DNA of 39,707 nt from an uncultured Bacteroidales bacterium (GCA_905236635.1 CAJOCJ010000018.1:1-39707), one strand, 5' to 3'. Shown: positions 24,294-32,211, counted from the stretch's first letter. Program-made: numbers and translations. Notes: a model not told the origin generated them from the letters alone.

Positions 24294-24716
24294 ATGAACG
24301 AGACCATTATATCAAGAAAAGGTAAGGCTTACTCCGACGGCGATGTCCATATTGCCATGCTTGGCACTATCGACCACGAGGTGACTAAGATTGACTACGA
24401 TATGAAACAGGCTCACACGCCGCATTATTCTCTCGGTTCCGTCGACCCGACTAGTTACAGTCAGGGCAGGAAAGAGTACGCATGTTCTCTTGGATTGCGC
24501 CTTAAAAGCGCTTCGGCGATTGAGAAGGCTGCAGGTGTTTCGCTTACGGAAATCAAACCGTTCCCAATTGTGGTTGTGGTAGTGAACGAGGAAAACGAAA
24601 TCATCAAGGATATCCTCACCGTCAAATTCAAAGAGCAGAAAAGAAGCTACGGGGACAAAGACGATGTCGTGTGCGAATATGACATGTTCTGTCTCGGTAT
24701 ACAATTCAATGTTTAA
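24294..24716 (+). CDS. Tail tube protein
   Basis: A 140-residue beta-rich protein (ISRKGKAYSDGDVHIAML start, LGSVDPTSYSQGRKEYACSL middle). Size, beta-barrel pattern and place directly after the sheath match tail tube proteins such as Mu gpM and XkdM-like proteins. It forms the inner tube through which DNA passes. Confidence 0.75.
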   Translation: MNETIISRKGKAYSDGDVHIAMLGTIDHEVTKIDYDMKQAHTPHYSLGSVDPTSYSQGRKEYACSLGLRLKSASAIEKAAGVSLTEIKPFPIVVVVVNEENEIIKDILTVKFKEQKRSYGDKDDVVCEYDMFCLGIQFNV

Positions 24717-24728
24717 AACATTAGTGTA

Positions 24729-25085
24729 ATGGAAAAAGAAAACACAAAAAAAGCGGCCAAGCTGCCGGAAGGTGTCACAGAAGCTGACATCAAAGCTTTC
24801 AAGGAAAAACATGGACAGAACAAAGTTATGCTCGCATCACTGCCTCTTGATGATGACGGCGACGAGTATTTCGATGTCATCATTACAGTCCCGACACGCA
24901 AGGTAATCTCAGAGTTCGAGAAATGGGTTGACAAGAACCCTGACAAGGCGAAGGAAATCATGGTCAACGCCTGTCTGCTTACAGGCAAGGAGCGCGTCAA
25001 AGCTGATGACGGCTTGTTCCTCGGAGCGTTCGATGCCATCAGCAAAGTAATGCCAGTCCGTACAGCCATCATAAAAAACTTATAG
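24729..25085 (+). CDS. Tail assembly chaperone, short form (gpG-type)
   Basis: A 118-residue acidic protein following the tube gene. It is the zero-frame product of a gene with a -1 frameshift site seven bases before its stop. Such chaperones coat the tape measure during tail assembly. The frame ends right after ATA AAA AAC TTA TAG. The longer product is listed separately. Confidence 0.8.
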   Translation: MEKENTKKAAKLPEGVTEADIKAFKEKHGQNKVMLASLPLDDDGDEYFDVIITVPTRKVISEFEKWVDKNPDKAKEIMVNACLLTGKERVKADDGLFLGAFDAISKVMPVRTAIIKNL

Positions 25086-25294
25086 AAGGTTATCCCAGGA
25101 TTGACTTAGAGCTTGACGGTGATAGCCTCTATCGCGAACTATCCAACAATATAAGAAGGATTGACGCGGCTTTGAGTTTTTTCTTCCACATACCGTTTCC
25201 GGAGGAACTCCCTGACGAAGTGTGGATAGAAAAATGGAGGCAGATCGAATGGCTATCTGAAAAAGGTTTGTTAGGAGTAAAATTGCCACAATGA
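24729..25294 (+). CDS. Tail assembly chaperone, -1 frameshift fusion (gpGT-type)
   Basis: The heptamer A AAA AAC at 25073-25079, in the correct phase, is the classic -1 slippery site. Slipping there continues into a frame open to 25294, giving a fusion of 188 residues. The added 71 residues (LIEGYPRIDLELDGDSLY start) are helical, with a conserved-looking HIPFPEELPDEVWIEKWRQI segment. The fusion stop overlaps the next ATG (ATGA), exactly as expected for a real frame. Tail phages make G and GT this way, and the T part recruits the tape measure. I judge this nearly certain from the sequence. Confidence 0.88.
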
Positions 25295-25935
25295 TTGTAG
25301 TAGAATTGTCAAAACGGTATCTGTCGGCGTTCGGTTGTATCCCGAGCGGCTACCCTGATACGGCCACGATAGAAGACAACATCAAAGCCGGCATTGAAAG
25401 GGCTGCTTTGAACATCGGGCGCGGAAGGGCAAACATCGGCATCATGTCCGCTAACATGAGACGGTTCGTCACTAATGTGAACGGCGTAAGCTGGGCAAAT
25501 TTTACTCTGAGAAATGGCGGTACATACTATAAATTCGCCAACACCCTGTTCTATGAGGAACTTCCTGGGGTGTTGGCACCTCCGCCAATGGTCTCGTTCA
25601 CAAGGGATAAAAACATCAAGAAAACCAGCATCGACGGCAGTGACTTTGAAGTTGTTGAGTGTTTTGGACTCAAACCTTGGAAGATAACGATATCAGGAAT
25701 TCTGATAGACATGGACAACCATCAGTACCCGTCATCAAAGATGCGTTCATTCAGAACTATCTTCGAGACCAACGACATATTCGACGTGCTGGAGTCGCAG
25801 ATCTTCGAGGATTTGGGCATCCAGTCAATCTACATCGAACGTCTGGACGAACTGAAGGTGCTTGAAGACTATCAGGACACCGTCCAATTCAAGATGACGG
25901 CGTACAGTATCAAACCGCTCGAATATTTTATTTAA
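25291..25935 (+). CDS. Baseplate/tail protein, DUF6046-like
   Basis: A 214-residue protein. The segment TISGILIDMDNHQYPSSKM followed by ILESQIFEDLGIQSIYIERL fits the DUF6046 group of Bacteroidales phages, and resembles in position the DNA-circularisation/LysM tail proteins that connect tape measure to hub. Its start overlaps the frameshift fusion stop. Its stop overlaps the convergent accessory gene in a shared TTAA. Confidence 0.6.
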   Translation: MIVVELSKRYLSAFGCIPSGYPDTATIEDNIKAGIERAALNIGRGRANIGIMSANMRRFVTNVNGVSWANFTLRNGGTYYKFANTLFYEELPGVLAPPPMVSFTRDKNIKKTSIDGSDFEVVECFGLKPWKITISGILIDMDNHQYPSSKMRSFRTIFETNDIFDVLESQIFEDLGIQSIYIERLDELKVLEDYQDTVQFKMTAYSIKPLEYFI

Positions 25936-26249
25936 CGGATGCCATGGGAATCATAGGAAAACGCAACGGTAAAATCAGGATAATCCTCAACAAACTGAAC
26001 TGTGAAGTCGGGGTATTCATCCACAATCTGCCACTCGCAACAAGTGTGGGACGTCTCGCTGACAGTCTTCACAACTATGTCGGGGTATTCGTCGGTGACC
26101 TTAATCCTGAAGTCCGGGTATTCAGTTACAATCTTCACCCTGCCATGCAGAGGAATGCCTTTGCAGCTGCAGGAATCCTTGTCAATCGGCTCCCTGGATA
26201 CAAATACAGGCAGCAGCACAAGTATAAGACTGTATATTAGACTTTTCAT
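25932..26249 (-). CDS. Antisense accessory (moron) gene: secreted repeat protein
   Basis: A 105-residue protein on the strand opposite the tail operon, filling the gap between two tail genes. Residues 1-18 (MKSLIYSLILVLLPVFVS) form a signal peptide. The mature part has five copies of a VxEYPDFxxxV-type repeat (VTEYPDFRIKV, VTDEYPDIVVKTV, VDEYPDFTVQFV, VEDYPDFTVAF), with CSCK and TCCEW cysteines between. Small proteins with such PDF/PDL repeats occur in gut Bacteroidota. It has its own promoter, so it is likely expressed in the lysogen and changes the host envelope. That role is inferred. The plus-strand shadow frame of 98 residues here is not a gene. Confidence 0.75.
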   Translation of the reverse strand: MKSLIYSLILVLLPVFVSREPIDKDSCSCKGIPLHGRVKIVTEYPDFRIKVTDEYPDIVVKTVSETSHTCCEWQIVDEYPDFTVQFVEDYPDFTVAFSYDSHGIR

Positions 26250-26253
26250 ACCG

Positions 26254-26287
26254 CAAAGATAGTAAAAAAAATGTACGTAGTGCCAAA
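26254..26287 (-). promoter_or_regulatory. Promoter of the antisense accessory gene
   Basis: On the minus strand TTTG (26284-26287) is followed after 22 bp by TATCTTTG (26254-26261), a close match to the TTTG-N19-21-TAnnTTTG consensus. The start codon follows within 5 bases, so the mRNA would be nearly leaderless. The plus-strand hub gene begins inside this promoter. Confidence 0.65.
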
Positions 26288-27293
26288 ATCTGAGATAAAA
26301 ATCGGTGACGTCATGTTTTATGGCGACAACAGCGGCATTTCCGCTGTCGAGATAGACTCGTCGGTTCGCAACCTCGGTGGTACCGCCAAGATTACCATAC
26401 CGCGCAATTTCAAAAAACGTGATGGCAAAGGCATTCTTGACTGCATCAAAGTGAGCGACCCTGTCAGCATCAGTCTTGGATATAATGACACTATTAACCT
26501 GGAGTTCACCGGGTTCGTTTCGCACATCGGCGACGGCACGCCTATTGTCATAGAGTGCGACGACGAGTGGTACAGATGGAAAAAAGCCGAACATCTGTCA
26601 AAGTCATGGAAAGAGACCACGCTTGCCGAGGTACTTCGGTTCACGTTTGCCGGCTGCACTGTCGAATGCCCTGATGTCAACCTATCGGGTGGATTCATTA
26701 TCAAGAATGCTACACCTTACGAGGTGGTGAAAGGTCTGAAGGAGTCATACGGATTCTACACCAGGCTGAAGGATGACAAGGTGAGCTGCTTCTTCCCGTT
26801 CGAGTTCACTGGTTATGAGACGCACACCTATGTGTTCGGAACGCGTGATGCCGATATTCTCCAGTCGCTTCAAAGCAGAAACCTTAGCCCTAACATAGCG
26901 GAAAACAAGCTGACATTCACACGCAAAGAGGATGTCAAGCTTAACATCACAGCTGTGGCCAAACAGCGCGACGGCAAAGATATTAAAGTCCAAATAGGCA
27001 GTACTGACGCTGATGCCCAGAAAAGGACACTTACATATGGCAACGAGATAATGTCTGAAGCGGACTTAAGGAGAAAAGCAGAGCAGGATATGCAAAGACT
27101 GTCATACGACGGGTTCAGGGGCGATATCACGGGGTTTGGTGTTCCGCAGACAAAAGCAGGTGACAGCCTCAGGATTGTTGATGGTGAGAACCCTGAACGT
27201 GAAGGCATTTATCTCATCGAGAGTGTCAAGCTTACATACAGTATCAGCGGCGGCTTCCGCAGAAAAAATACATTGTCATTTAAAATCAGTTAG
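26271..27293 (+). CDS. Baseplate hub protein, gpD/gp27-like
   Basis: A 340-residue protein of the late-control gpD/T4 gp27 hub class. The N-terminal barrel (IKIGDVMFYGDNSGISAVEI), VSISLGYNDTINLEFTGFV and the C-terminal FRGDITGFGVPQTKAGDSLRI ... GIYLIESVKLTYS are typical. It forms the trimeric hub above the spike. It follows the accessory gene and leads the baseplate block. Confidence 0.85.
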   Translation: MYVVPKSEIKIGDVMFYGDNSGISAVEIDSSVRNLGGTAKITIPRNFKKRDGKGILDCIKVSDPVSISLGYNDTINLEFTGFVSHIGDGTPIVIECDDEWYRWKKAEHLSKSWKETTLAEVLRFTFAGCTVECPDVNLSGGFIIKNATPYEVVKGLKESYGFYTRLKDDKVSCFFPFEFTGYETHTYVFGTRDADILQSLQSRNLSPNIAENKLTFTRKEDVKLNITAVAKQRDGKDIKVQIGSTDADAQKRTLTYGNEIMSEADLRRKAEQDMQRLSYDGFRGDITGFGVPQTKAGDSLRIVDGENPEREGIYLIESVKLTYSISGGFRRKNTLSFKIS

Positions 27294-27296
27294 GAT

Positions 27297-27821
27297 ATGG
27301 AAGAGCAGCTGATAGAACTGATCAAGAAGATAATGAAAAAGAACTTGCCCGTCATGGCAAGTACCGGTATAGCGTCAAATATTGACGAAAGCAAACGAAT
27401 TTGTGATATCAAGGTTAATGACGATATAACGCTGTTTAATTGCCGTTTAAACGCTATTATTGACAGCTATGAGAGCAACATCTTGATTGTTCCCAAGGAC
27501 GGAAGCCAAGTGGCCTACTTTCTTGTTGAGAACCAGGACACCAACGCCATCGTCATCGGATATACTGAGATAGACAAAGTAATAGTTAAAATAGGCAGCC
27601 TGTCACTCAGCATTGAAGCCGAATCTGTAAAGGTGGACGGGGGCGACAGCGGCAAAATATCAATCTTCAACAAGTCGCAAAACCTTTCAAAGCTTTTGTC
27701 GGAACTTATTGACGAGATAACAAAACTGACGGTGACCACATCGGCGGGGCCATCAGGCACCCCGATAAACACCGCACAATTCACAACAATAAAACAGAAA
27801 CTGACACAACTGATGGAATGA
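27297..27821 (+). CDS. Baseplate spike protein, gpV/gp45-like OB fold
   Basis: A 174-residue protein with an N-terminal helix, an OB-fold (IASNIDESKRICDIKVNDDI ... VPKDGSQVAYFLVENQDTNA) and a beta-strand repeat region with VKIGSLSLSIEAESVKV, as in Mu gp45/P2 gpV spikes. It lacks a metal-binding HxH tip in its C-terminus; the tip may be supplied by the next small protein. A phased TTTAAA cluster lies at 27435-27461. Confidence 0.8.
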   Translation: MEEQLIELIKKIMKKNLPVMASTGIASNIDESKRICDIKVNDDITLFNCRLNAIIDSYESNILIVPKDGSQVAYFLVENQDTNAIVIGYTEIDKVIVKIGSLSLSIEAESVKVDGGDSGKISIFNKSQNLSKLLSELIDEITKLTVTTSAGPSGTPINTAQFTTIKQKLTQLME

Positions 27822-27822
27822 T

Positions 27823-28068
27823 ATGGCACTAGACAAAGCAATACTTCAAAAAGCTATCGCCGATGCGTTTGCAGAGCAGAGAAATTTAAAGTCAGACCCG
27901 GAATCTGCTGCCACCAAACTTGCTGATGCACTTGCAACGGCCATTGACGACTATATCAAATCAGGTGACGTGTCGGTTACAACACAGGTCACAGGTACGT
28001 GTGCCACACCTTCAGGGGCTGGATCCATCGCAGGTACCGGCGTGTGCACTAACGGTAAAATGTCATGA
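27823..28068 (+). CDS. Small baseplate-associated protein
   Basis: An 81-residue protein with a helical N-terminal half and a glycine/threonine-rich end (CATPSGAGSIAGTGVCTNG) containing two cysteines. This GTG-type tail with PxGxGxIxGxG resembles small proteins found after spike genes in Bacteroidales phages. It could be a spike cap; this is inference. Its stop overlaps the next ATG. Confidence 0.55.
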   Translation: MALDKAILQKAIADAFAEQRNLKSDPESAATKLADALATAIDDYIKSGDVSVTTQVTGTCATPSGAGSIAGTGVCTNGKMS

Positions 28069-28349
28069 GAAAGGATTTGACACTTGACACGGAGACGGGC
28101 GACCTGGTTTTCACAAATGGAGACCTCGCCATCGGCGATTCAGATGAGCAGAACGCCCTGCTGATATTGGATGCCGAAAAAGGGGAATACAAGGAGTATC
28201 CGCAGGTTGGAGTCGGATTACGCAAATATCTGAAATCAACAGGTAGGGAACGCGAGATACGTAGGGAGATAGCTGTACAGCTCGGACTTGACGGATACGA
28301 CAACGCAAACATTGAGACAGACAACGGAACAATAAAAATAGAGATATGA
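28065..28349 (+). CDS. Baseplate wedge protein, gp25/gpW-like (Mu gp46)
   Basis: A 94-residue protein with DLVFTNGDLAIGDSDEQNAL, EYPQVGVGLRKYL and EIRREIAVQLGLDGYDN, the pattern of GPW_gp25 lysozyme-like wedge proteins that join sheath to baseplate. Coupled to neighbours by ATGA overlaps on both sides. Confidence 0.85.
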   Translation: MRKDLTLDTETGDLVFTNGDLAIGDSDEQNALLILDAEKGEYKEYPQVGVGLRKYLKSTGREREIRREIAVQLGLDGYDNANIETDNGTIKIEI

Positions 28350-28714
28350 CAACACTTGAACTTGTAAGGTTTTTCAAAAAAGCCGGATACACAATCGGAC
28401 GTCTTTTCATTGATGGCGCGGCTTTCTGTGACACGCTTGAGCCGGCTATGGCATCGGGTATAATCATACCTGAAGGCGAATACACTGTAAAGGTGACGTA
28501 TTCACCCAAATTCCGCAGGATGCTCCCTTTAATAGATGTACCAGGACGGGAAGGAATCAGGATGCACAGAGGGAACACTGTAATGGATACCCAAGGATGC
28601 GTGCTTGTGGGATACAACACCAAAGAAGGTGTCATAACAAGCTCGGCAGTATGCGAGACAAAGCTGGTTGAAATGCTTGAGAAAGAAAACAAAATCAAAA
28701 TAATCGTAAAATGA
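28346..28714 (+). CDS. DUF5675 protein, candidate peptidoglycan enzyme
   Basis: A 122-residue protein of the DUF5675 type: TIGRLFIDGAAFCDTLEP, IIPEGEYTVKVTYSPKFRRM, VPGREGIRMHRGNTVMDTQGCVLVG. The ordered His (RMHRGN), Asp and Cys (DTQGC) recall the HxGN...SxGC active site of L,D-transpeptidase-fold enzymes. It stands directly before two lysis candidates in the same operon, so a lytic role is reasonable but unproven. Length is normal for the family. Confidence 0.6.
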   Translation: MTTLELVRFFKKAGYTIGRLFIDGAAFCDTLEPAMASGIIIPEGEYTVKVTYSPKFRRMLPLIDVPGREGIRMHRGNTVMDTQGCVLVGYNTKEGVITSSAVCETKLVEMLEKENKIKIIVK

Positions 28715-29136
28715 GTACGGAAGTGATACTGGCAATAATAGGGATAGTCGCGATACCGCTTACGTCGTGGATTACATCCAAGCTGCTTAAGGCGGAATAC
28801 AAGGCCAAGATTGACAAGCTGACAGCGGAAGTCGAGACAATAAAAAGTGCCAACAACACTGTGAATGTCGAAAACACGCAAAAGCTCATCGACCTGATTA
28901 TGACATCTGTTGTGACACCTTTGAAACAGGAACTTGAAGAAACACGCTCCCTGTATCAGAAGACCATAAAAGAAGTTGTTGAACCATTAAAAAGAGAATT
29001 AAATGCAGTACGTAAAGAATTGTCGAAATTCCGTCTGGCCGTCCAGCGCATTCCTGAATGCCCTCATTCTGACAATTGCCCTGTCAAGCGTGAGCTGCGC
29101 GAGCAGGAAGCCGACGATAACGCACAGAACCAGTGA
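28711..29136 (+). CDS. Membrane-anchored coiled-coil protein, holin or i-spanin candidate
   Basis: A 141-residue protein with a single N-terminal membrane segment (residues ~5-24, VILAIIGIVAIPLTSWITS) and a long coiled coil (28-107), ending in a hydrophilic tail with CPHSDNCPVK. The topology fits an inner-membrane spanin or a holin-associated protein. Its 3' end is overlapped by 134 bp by the next gene in another frame, a typical spanin-gene arrangement. Confidence 0.6.
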   Translation: MSTEVILAIIGIVAIPLTSWITSKLLKAEYKAKIDKLTAEVETIKSANNTVNVENTQKLIDLIMTSVVTPLKQELEETRSLYQKTIKEVVEPLKRELNAVRKELSKFRLAVQRIPECPHSDNCPVKRELREQEADDNAQNQ

Positions 29137-29533
29137 CACCATATACGTGGAAAAGTCGTATCGGGACACCCTGATAAAGGTCGAGCCCGATTCCGCATCC
29201 ATTCGTGCCGTCATCGAGTGCGATTCAGCCGGTCATGTACTGATGCGTGAACTTGAGACTGAAAGAGGCCGTAGGATAACAGCTGAATTCAGGCTGACTA
29301 ACATGAATGCCAATGCTGCAGAGTTGGATTTTGGATGCAAGGAGGACAGTCTTTTGCTGAAGATTGCTTTGTTGGAAAAATGTATAACCAGGCTGCGTGA
29401 ACGCCAGGACAGCGAAGTGATATACGTCGAGCGGCAATTCAGATGGTGGGAGAAAGGTCTGATGTGGCTTGGTGTGATTTCAACAGGACTATTATCCATC
29501 TTGATACTTATTGTGATTTTTGTAAAACGATAG
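29003..29533 (+). CDS. Lipoprotein with C-terminal membrane segment, u-spanin candidate
   Basis: A 176-residue protein with a lipoprotein signal (lipobox LSSVSC, Cys32), a periplasmic helical region (about 60-145) and a C-terminal membrane segment (~157-173, WLGVISTGLLSILILIVIF). A lipid anchor in the outer membrane plus an inner-membrane anchor is the topology of unimolecular spanins, which fuse the two membranes at lysis. The first 134 bp lie inside the previous gene in a different frame. Confidence 0.65.
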   Translation: MQYVKNCRNSVWPSSAFLNALILTIALSSVSCASRKPTITHRTSDTIYVEKSYRDTLIKVEPDSASIRAVIECDSAGHVLMRELETERGRRITAEFRLTNMNANAAELDFGCKEDSLLLKIALLEKCITRLRERQDSEVIYVERQFRWWEKGLMWLGVISTGLLSILILIVIFVKR

Positions 29534-29536
29534 ATA

Positions 29537-30346
29537 ATGAGAACAATCGCTGAAATAAAGAAGACAATGACAGACGCTGCACTGGCTGACGCGACATTGG
29601 TTCAGGCTTTGAACCTTGACACAACGAAGTCGTGGGATGCCCAGGTGAGTGCGGTTAGCGTCATCAACATATTATTCTTTGTTGTGGCTGTCGGCCATTA
29701 TGCCATGGAATGGATGTACTACCAGTTTGCAGGATATGTGGAGGAACGCATAGCCGCTGCCTACCCCGGTTCCGTGTCATGGCTTTACAACCGCGCTCTT
29801 GAGTTTCAGGATGACGATGAGGCCAACAATTATTATGCGCAACATGGCAAGTATGCCTCTATCGATGCGACAAAACAGATAGTGAAACATGTTGCTGTTG
29901 TGGAGAAATTCAACATGGTCACAATCAAGGTGTCAGGACAGAACCACGAGCCACTGACAGCTCTGCAGCTTGACTCTTTCGGTACCTATATGAACAATCT
30001 GAAGTTCGCCGGAGTGCACCTTGCAATATCGAGCATCAGGAGTGATGACTTGAGTCTGACCTTGCACATTTGGCGAGACAGGCTGGTGATGCCGACTGAA
30101 AATGACGCCAAGATACAGTCAGCGGTGACACAATATCTCGACGACATAAAATATGGCGGCACATTCAACAAGACAAAGCTTATCGATGTGCTTCAGGCCA
30201 TCCCGGGTGTGACGGATGTCACAATCGAGGGATGCGTCTTCGACGCGTATGACAGCAACACCACCCACACGGTTCTTGACGGACAGAACTACGAGTCTAT
30301 AGCCGGCCATATTACACTTAACGAACTGACAGTACATTATGAGTAA
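29537..30346 (+). CDS. Baseplate J-like protein (Mu gp47 position)
   Basis: A 269-residue protein. The N-terminal SVINILFFVVAVGHYAMEWM and the C-terminal LDDIKYGGTFNKTKLIDVLQ-AIPGVTDVTI follow the baseplate J pattern that forms wedge arms. It is smaller than Mu gp47 (360), as in other Bacteroidales phages. It overlaps the following gp48-like gene by 8 bp. Confidence 0.75.
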   Translation: MRTIAEIKKTMTDAALADATLVQALNLDTTKSWDAQVSAVSVINILFFVVAVGHYAMEWMYYQFAGYVEERIAAAYPGSVSWLYNRALEFQDDDEANNYYAQHGKYASIDATKQIVKHVAVVEKFNMVTIKVSGQNHEPLTALQLDSFGTYMNNLKFAGVHLAISSIRSDDLSLTLHIWRDRLVMPTENDAKIQSAVTQYLDDIKYGGTFNKTKLIDVLQAIPGVTDVTIEGCVFDAYDSNTTHTVLDGQNYESIAGHITLNELTVHYE

Positions 30347-31055
30347 ATACGACTTTTCATCGGACGGACTGTTGTCGCTGGTGCCTATGGCACTGAGGAA
30401 GCCTTATATGATCAAGCTTCTGAAGTGTCTTCTGGTGCCGGTGACATATATACACCAGACCCTTACCTCGTATATGAATGAAAAGGAGTACCGTCTATCC
30501 CATTCCGGACAGGTTTACGCACTCACACAGGTCGTCTGCGACTTCTGCAGGAACAATGGATGCTACATTACGGACGGCAGCTACATCGATGAGGTGATGA
30601 TTCCCTATGATGGCGACGGTGAGCTCATCCACTATCAGACAGGTCTCCCATACGATGCTGATACCACACCACAACTTATAGTGCCGTATTCAGGCTTCGG
30701 CCACATTGAACAAGCCGACTTTATCATTCATCTCCCAGCTGAACTGGCTGAGGGGCATATATATGTCAATGCTTTGCGACAGCTCATCGATGAATACAAA
30801 CTCGCAGGCAAGTTCTACGACATAGTGTTCGACGGCGTTGAGACAGAAACTTACGCATTCCGATGGAGTGCCCCGATATGCCAGACTGTTGAGGTTTCAG
30901 ATGACGAATACGATTTCCAATGGTCGGAGCCTGTATGTGTCCTGGAGGAACAATATGGTTTCAAGTGGTCGTCACCTGTATGCGTGCAAGAAGAACAATA
31001 CTCGTTCGCTTGGTCAGACACTGTGTGTGTCGAGGTTTATACGGATGAAATATAA
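30339..31055 (+). CDS. Tail protein I-like (Mu gp48 position) with WSxPVC repeats
   Basis: A 238-residue protein. Residues 1-165 occupy the tail protein I/gp48 position (wedge tip that attaches fibres). The C-terminal ~65 residues are four copies of a 15-residue unit, Y-x-F-x-W-S-x-P-V-C-V-x-E-E-Q, at 30852-31043; the last three are exact 45-bp units. This tail is not part of gp48 proteins known to me and probably contacts fibres or a receptor. Confidence 0.6.
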   Translation: MSKYDFSSDGLLSLVPMALRKPYMIKLLKCLLVPVTYIHQTLTSYMNEKEYRLSHSGQVYALTQVVCDFCRNNGCYITDGSYIDEVMIPYDGDGELIHYQTGLPYDADTTPQLIVPYSGFGHIEQADFIIHLPAELAEGHIYVNALRQLIDEYKLAGKFYDIVFDGVETETYAFRWSAPICQTVEVSDDEYDFQWSEPVCVLEEQYGFKWSSPVCVQEEQYSFAWSDTVCVEVYTDEI

Positions 31056-31084
31056 TTGGAAAACATAACAAACAGAGTAATATT

Positions 31085-31390
31085 ATGGCTTACAAAAACA
31101 ACGGCTACGCCAGAAACAAGGTACTGACGATAACACTCGGCAGCCAGACTTACAGCTACGATATCACGGTCTCTTTTGAGGACCCCGATAACAATGTCCG
31201 ATATGATGATCTGACAGATACGCAATTTGCCCGTCTTTCAAATAGAGAATATGAAAGAAGGATTGCCGCATTCATCAACTATGTCAATTCTCTCCACGAT
31301 GGTCTCCATGACGCATGCCCGAACCTCACACTCGGAAGTCTCGTCCACGACCCGGTATCATGTCCAATAGATGCGGAGGGCAGAGTATGA
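31085..31390 (+). CDS. Small tail-fibre region protein
   Basis: A 101-residue protein (MAYKNNGYARNKVLTITLGS start), beta-rich N-terminus and helical C-terminus. No family is recognised. The stop overlaps the next ATG. Placed between wedge and fibre genes. Confidence 0.6.
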   Translation: MAYKNNGYARNKVLTITLGSQTYSYDITVSFEDPDNNVRYDDLTDTQFARLSNREYERRIAAFINYVNSLHDGLHDACPNLTLGSLVHDPVSCPIDAEGRV

Positions 31391-32211
31391 AACAGTTGAA
31401 TTTCATACCTGGGAGCATGACCCCTTTATGGGCTAAGGATTTAAAGTTCATGCAGGATGGAACCATTGAGGCGTTTCAAGCTGTTCTGAAAGGTCTTGAA
31501 CTTGGTGCCGAGAACTATCTCGTCTGCGGTTGCAGCATTACAGCAAATTATAACACCCACAAAATATCCATGACATCAGGATGGTGTTTTTTCCAAGGGG
31601 AACTGCTCCCGGTCAAAGCGCTTCCTGTTACAGGATTCAACGGTGGCAGCCCGCGAGTCAAGCTTACCAAGGTGCCCGCAAACAACCCGGACGGTGACAG
31701 ACAGATTACCTTGGCGGGGCAGAACGGCACAGCACAGATATGGCAAGACTGTTATCTTGAGCCTTCTGTCATTGTCGGCGAGAACAATAATGTAACACTG
31801 GCACTATCTGAAGGCGCTTGGACGCTTGCTGAACGCATCAGCAGGATGGCGATGATAACAGACACCGGAATAGTGCAGGTTGATGAAGTAAACTTCAACG
31901 GCTCAATCAGTTACAGAAAGGTCTGTGGCACAGTCCAGCTTTTCGGTTCAGTCATGCCCGATGCGTCGGGCATGTCCGTGTCCGGACAAATAGCTGCAGG
32001 GCTTCCACGGCCAACAGCATCTTTGCGTTTCCCATTGAGTGACGGCTACATGATTCTTGGTACAGACGGCAAGCTGACAGCATACAACACCAAGCTGTCA
32101 AAGGTTTATCTTGACAATATTGTGTATCTGACAACGCCGACATTCGGTGGGAACGACGGCCATTATTCAACGGTTAATCAGAATTCAACAGGTGGAGGTG
32201 CCGTGTTATGA
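31387..32211 (+). CDS. Baseplate/fibre-connector protein
   Basis: A 274-residue protein. The opening NFIPGSMTPLWAKDLKFMQD and the following SITANYNTHKISMTSGWCF resemble proteins that attach fibres to the baseplate in Bacteroidales phages. The C-terminal half is beta-rich (GAWTLAERISRMAM and later). Start set at the ATGA overlap (31387). Confidence 0.6.
   Translation: MKQLNFIPGSMTPLWAKDLKFMQDGTIEAFQAVLKGLELGAENYLVCGCSITANYNTHKISMTSGWCFFQGELLPVKALPVTGFNGGSPRVKLTKVPANNPDGDRQITLAGQNGTAQIWQDCYLEPSVIVGENNNVTLALSEGAWTLAERISRMAMITDTGIVQVDEVNFNGSISYRKVCGTVQLFGSVMPDASGMSVSGQIAAGLPRPTASLRFPLSDGYMILGTDGKLTAYNTKLSKVYLDNIVYLTTPTFGGNDGHYSTVNQNSTGGGAVL

Noticed and set aside
25944-26240. Plus-strand frame of 98 residues between two tail genes
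   Set aside because: The minus strand carries a signal peptide, repeats and a promoter here, so the plus frame is the shadow.
28111-28881. Minus-strand frame of 256 residues across the wedge and DUF5675 genes
   Set aside because: It runs opposite three ATGA-coupled genes and has low-complexity serine/phenylalanine composition.
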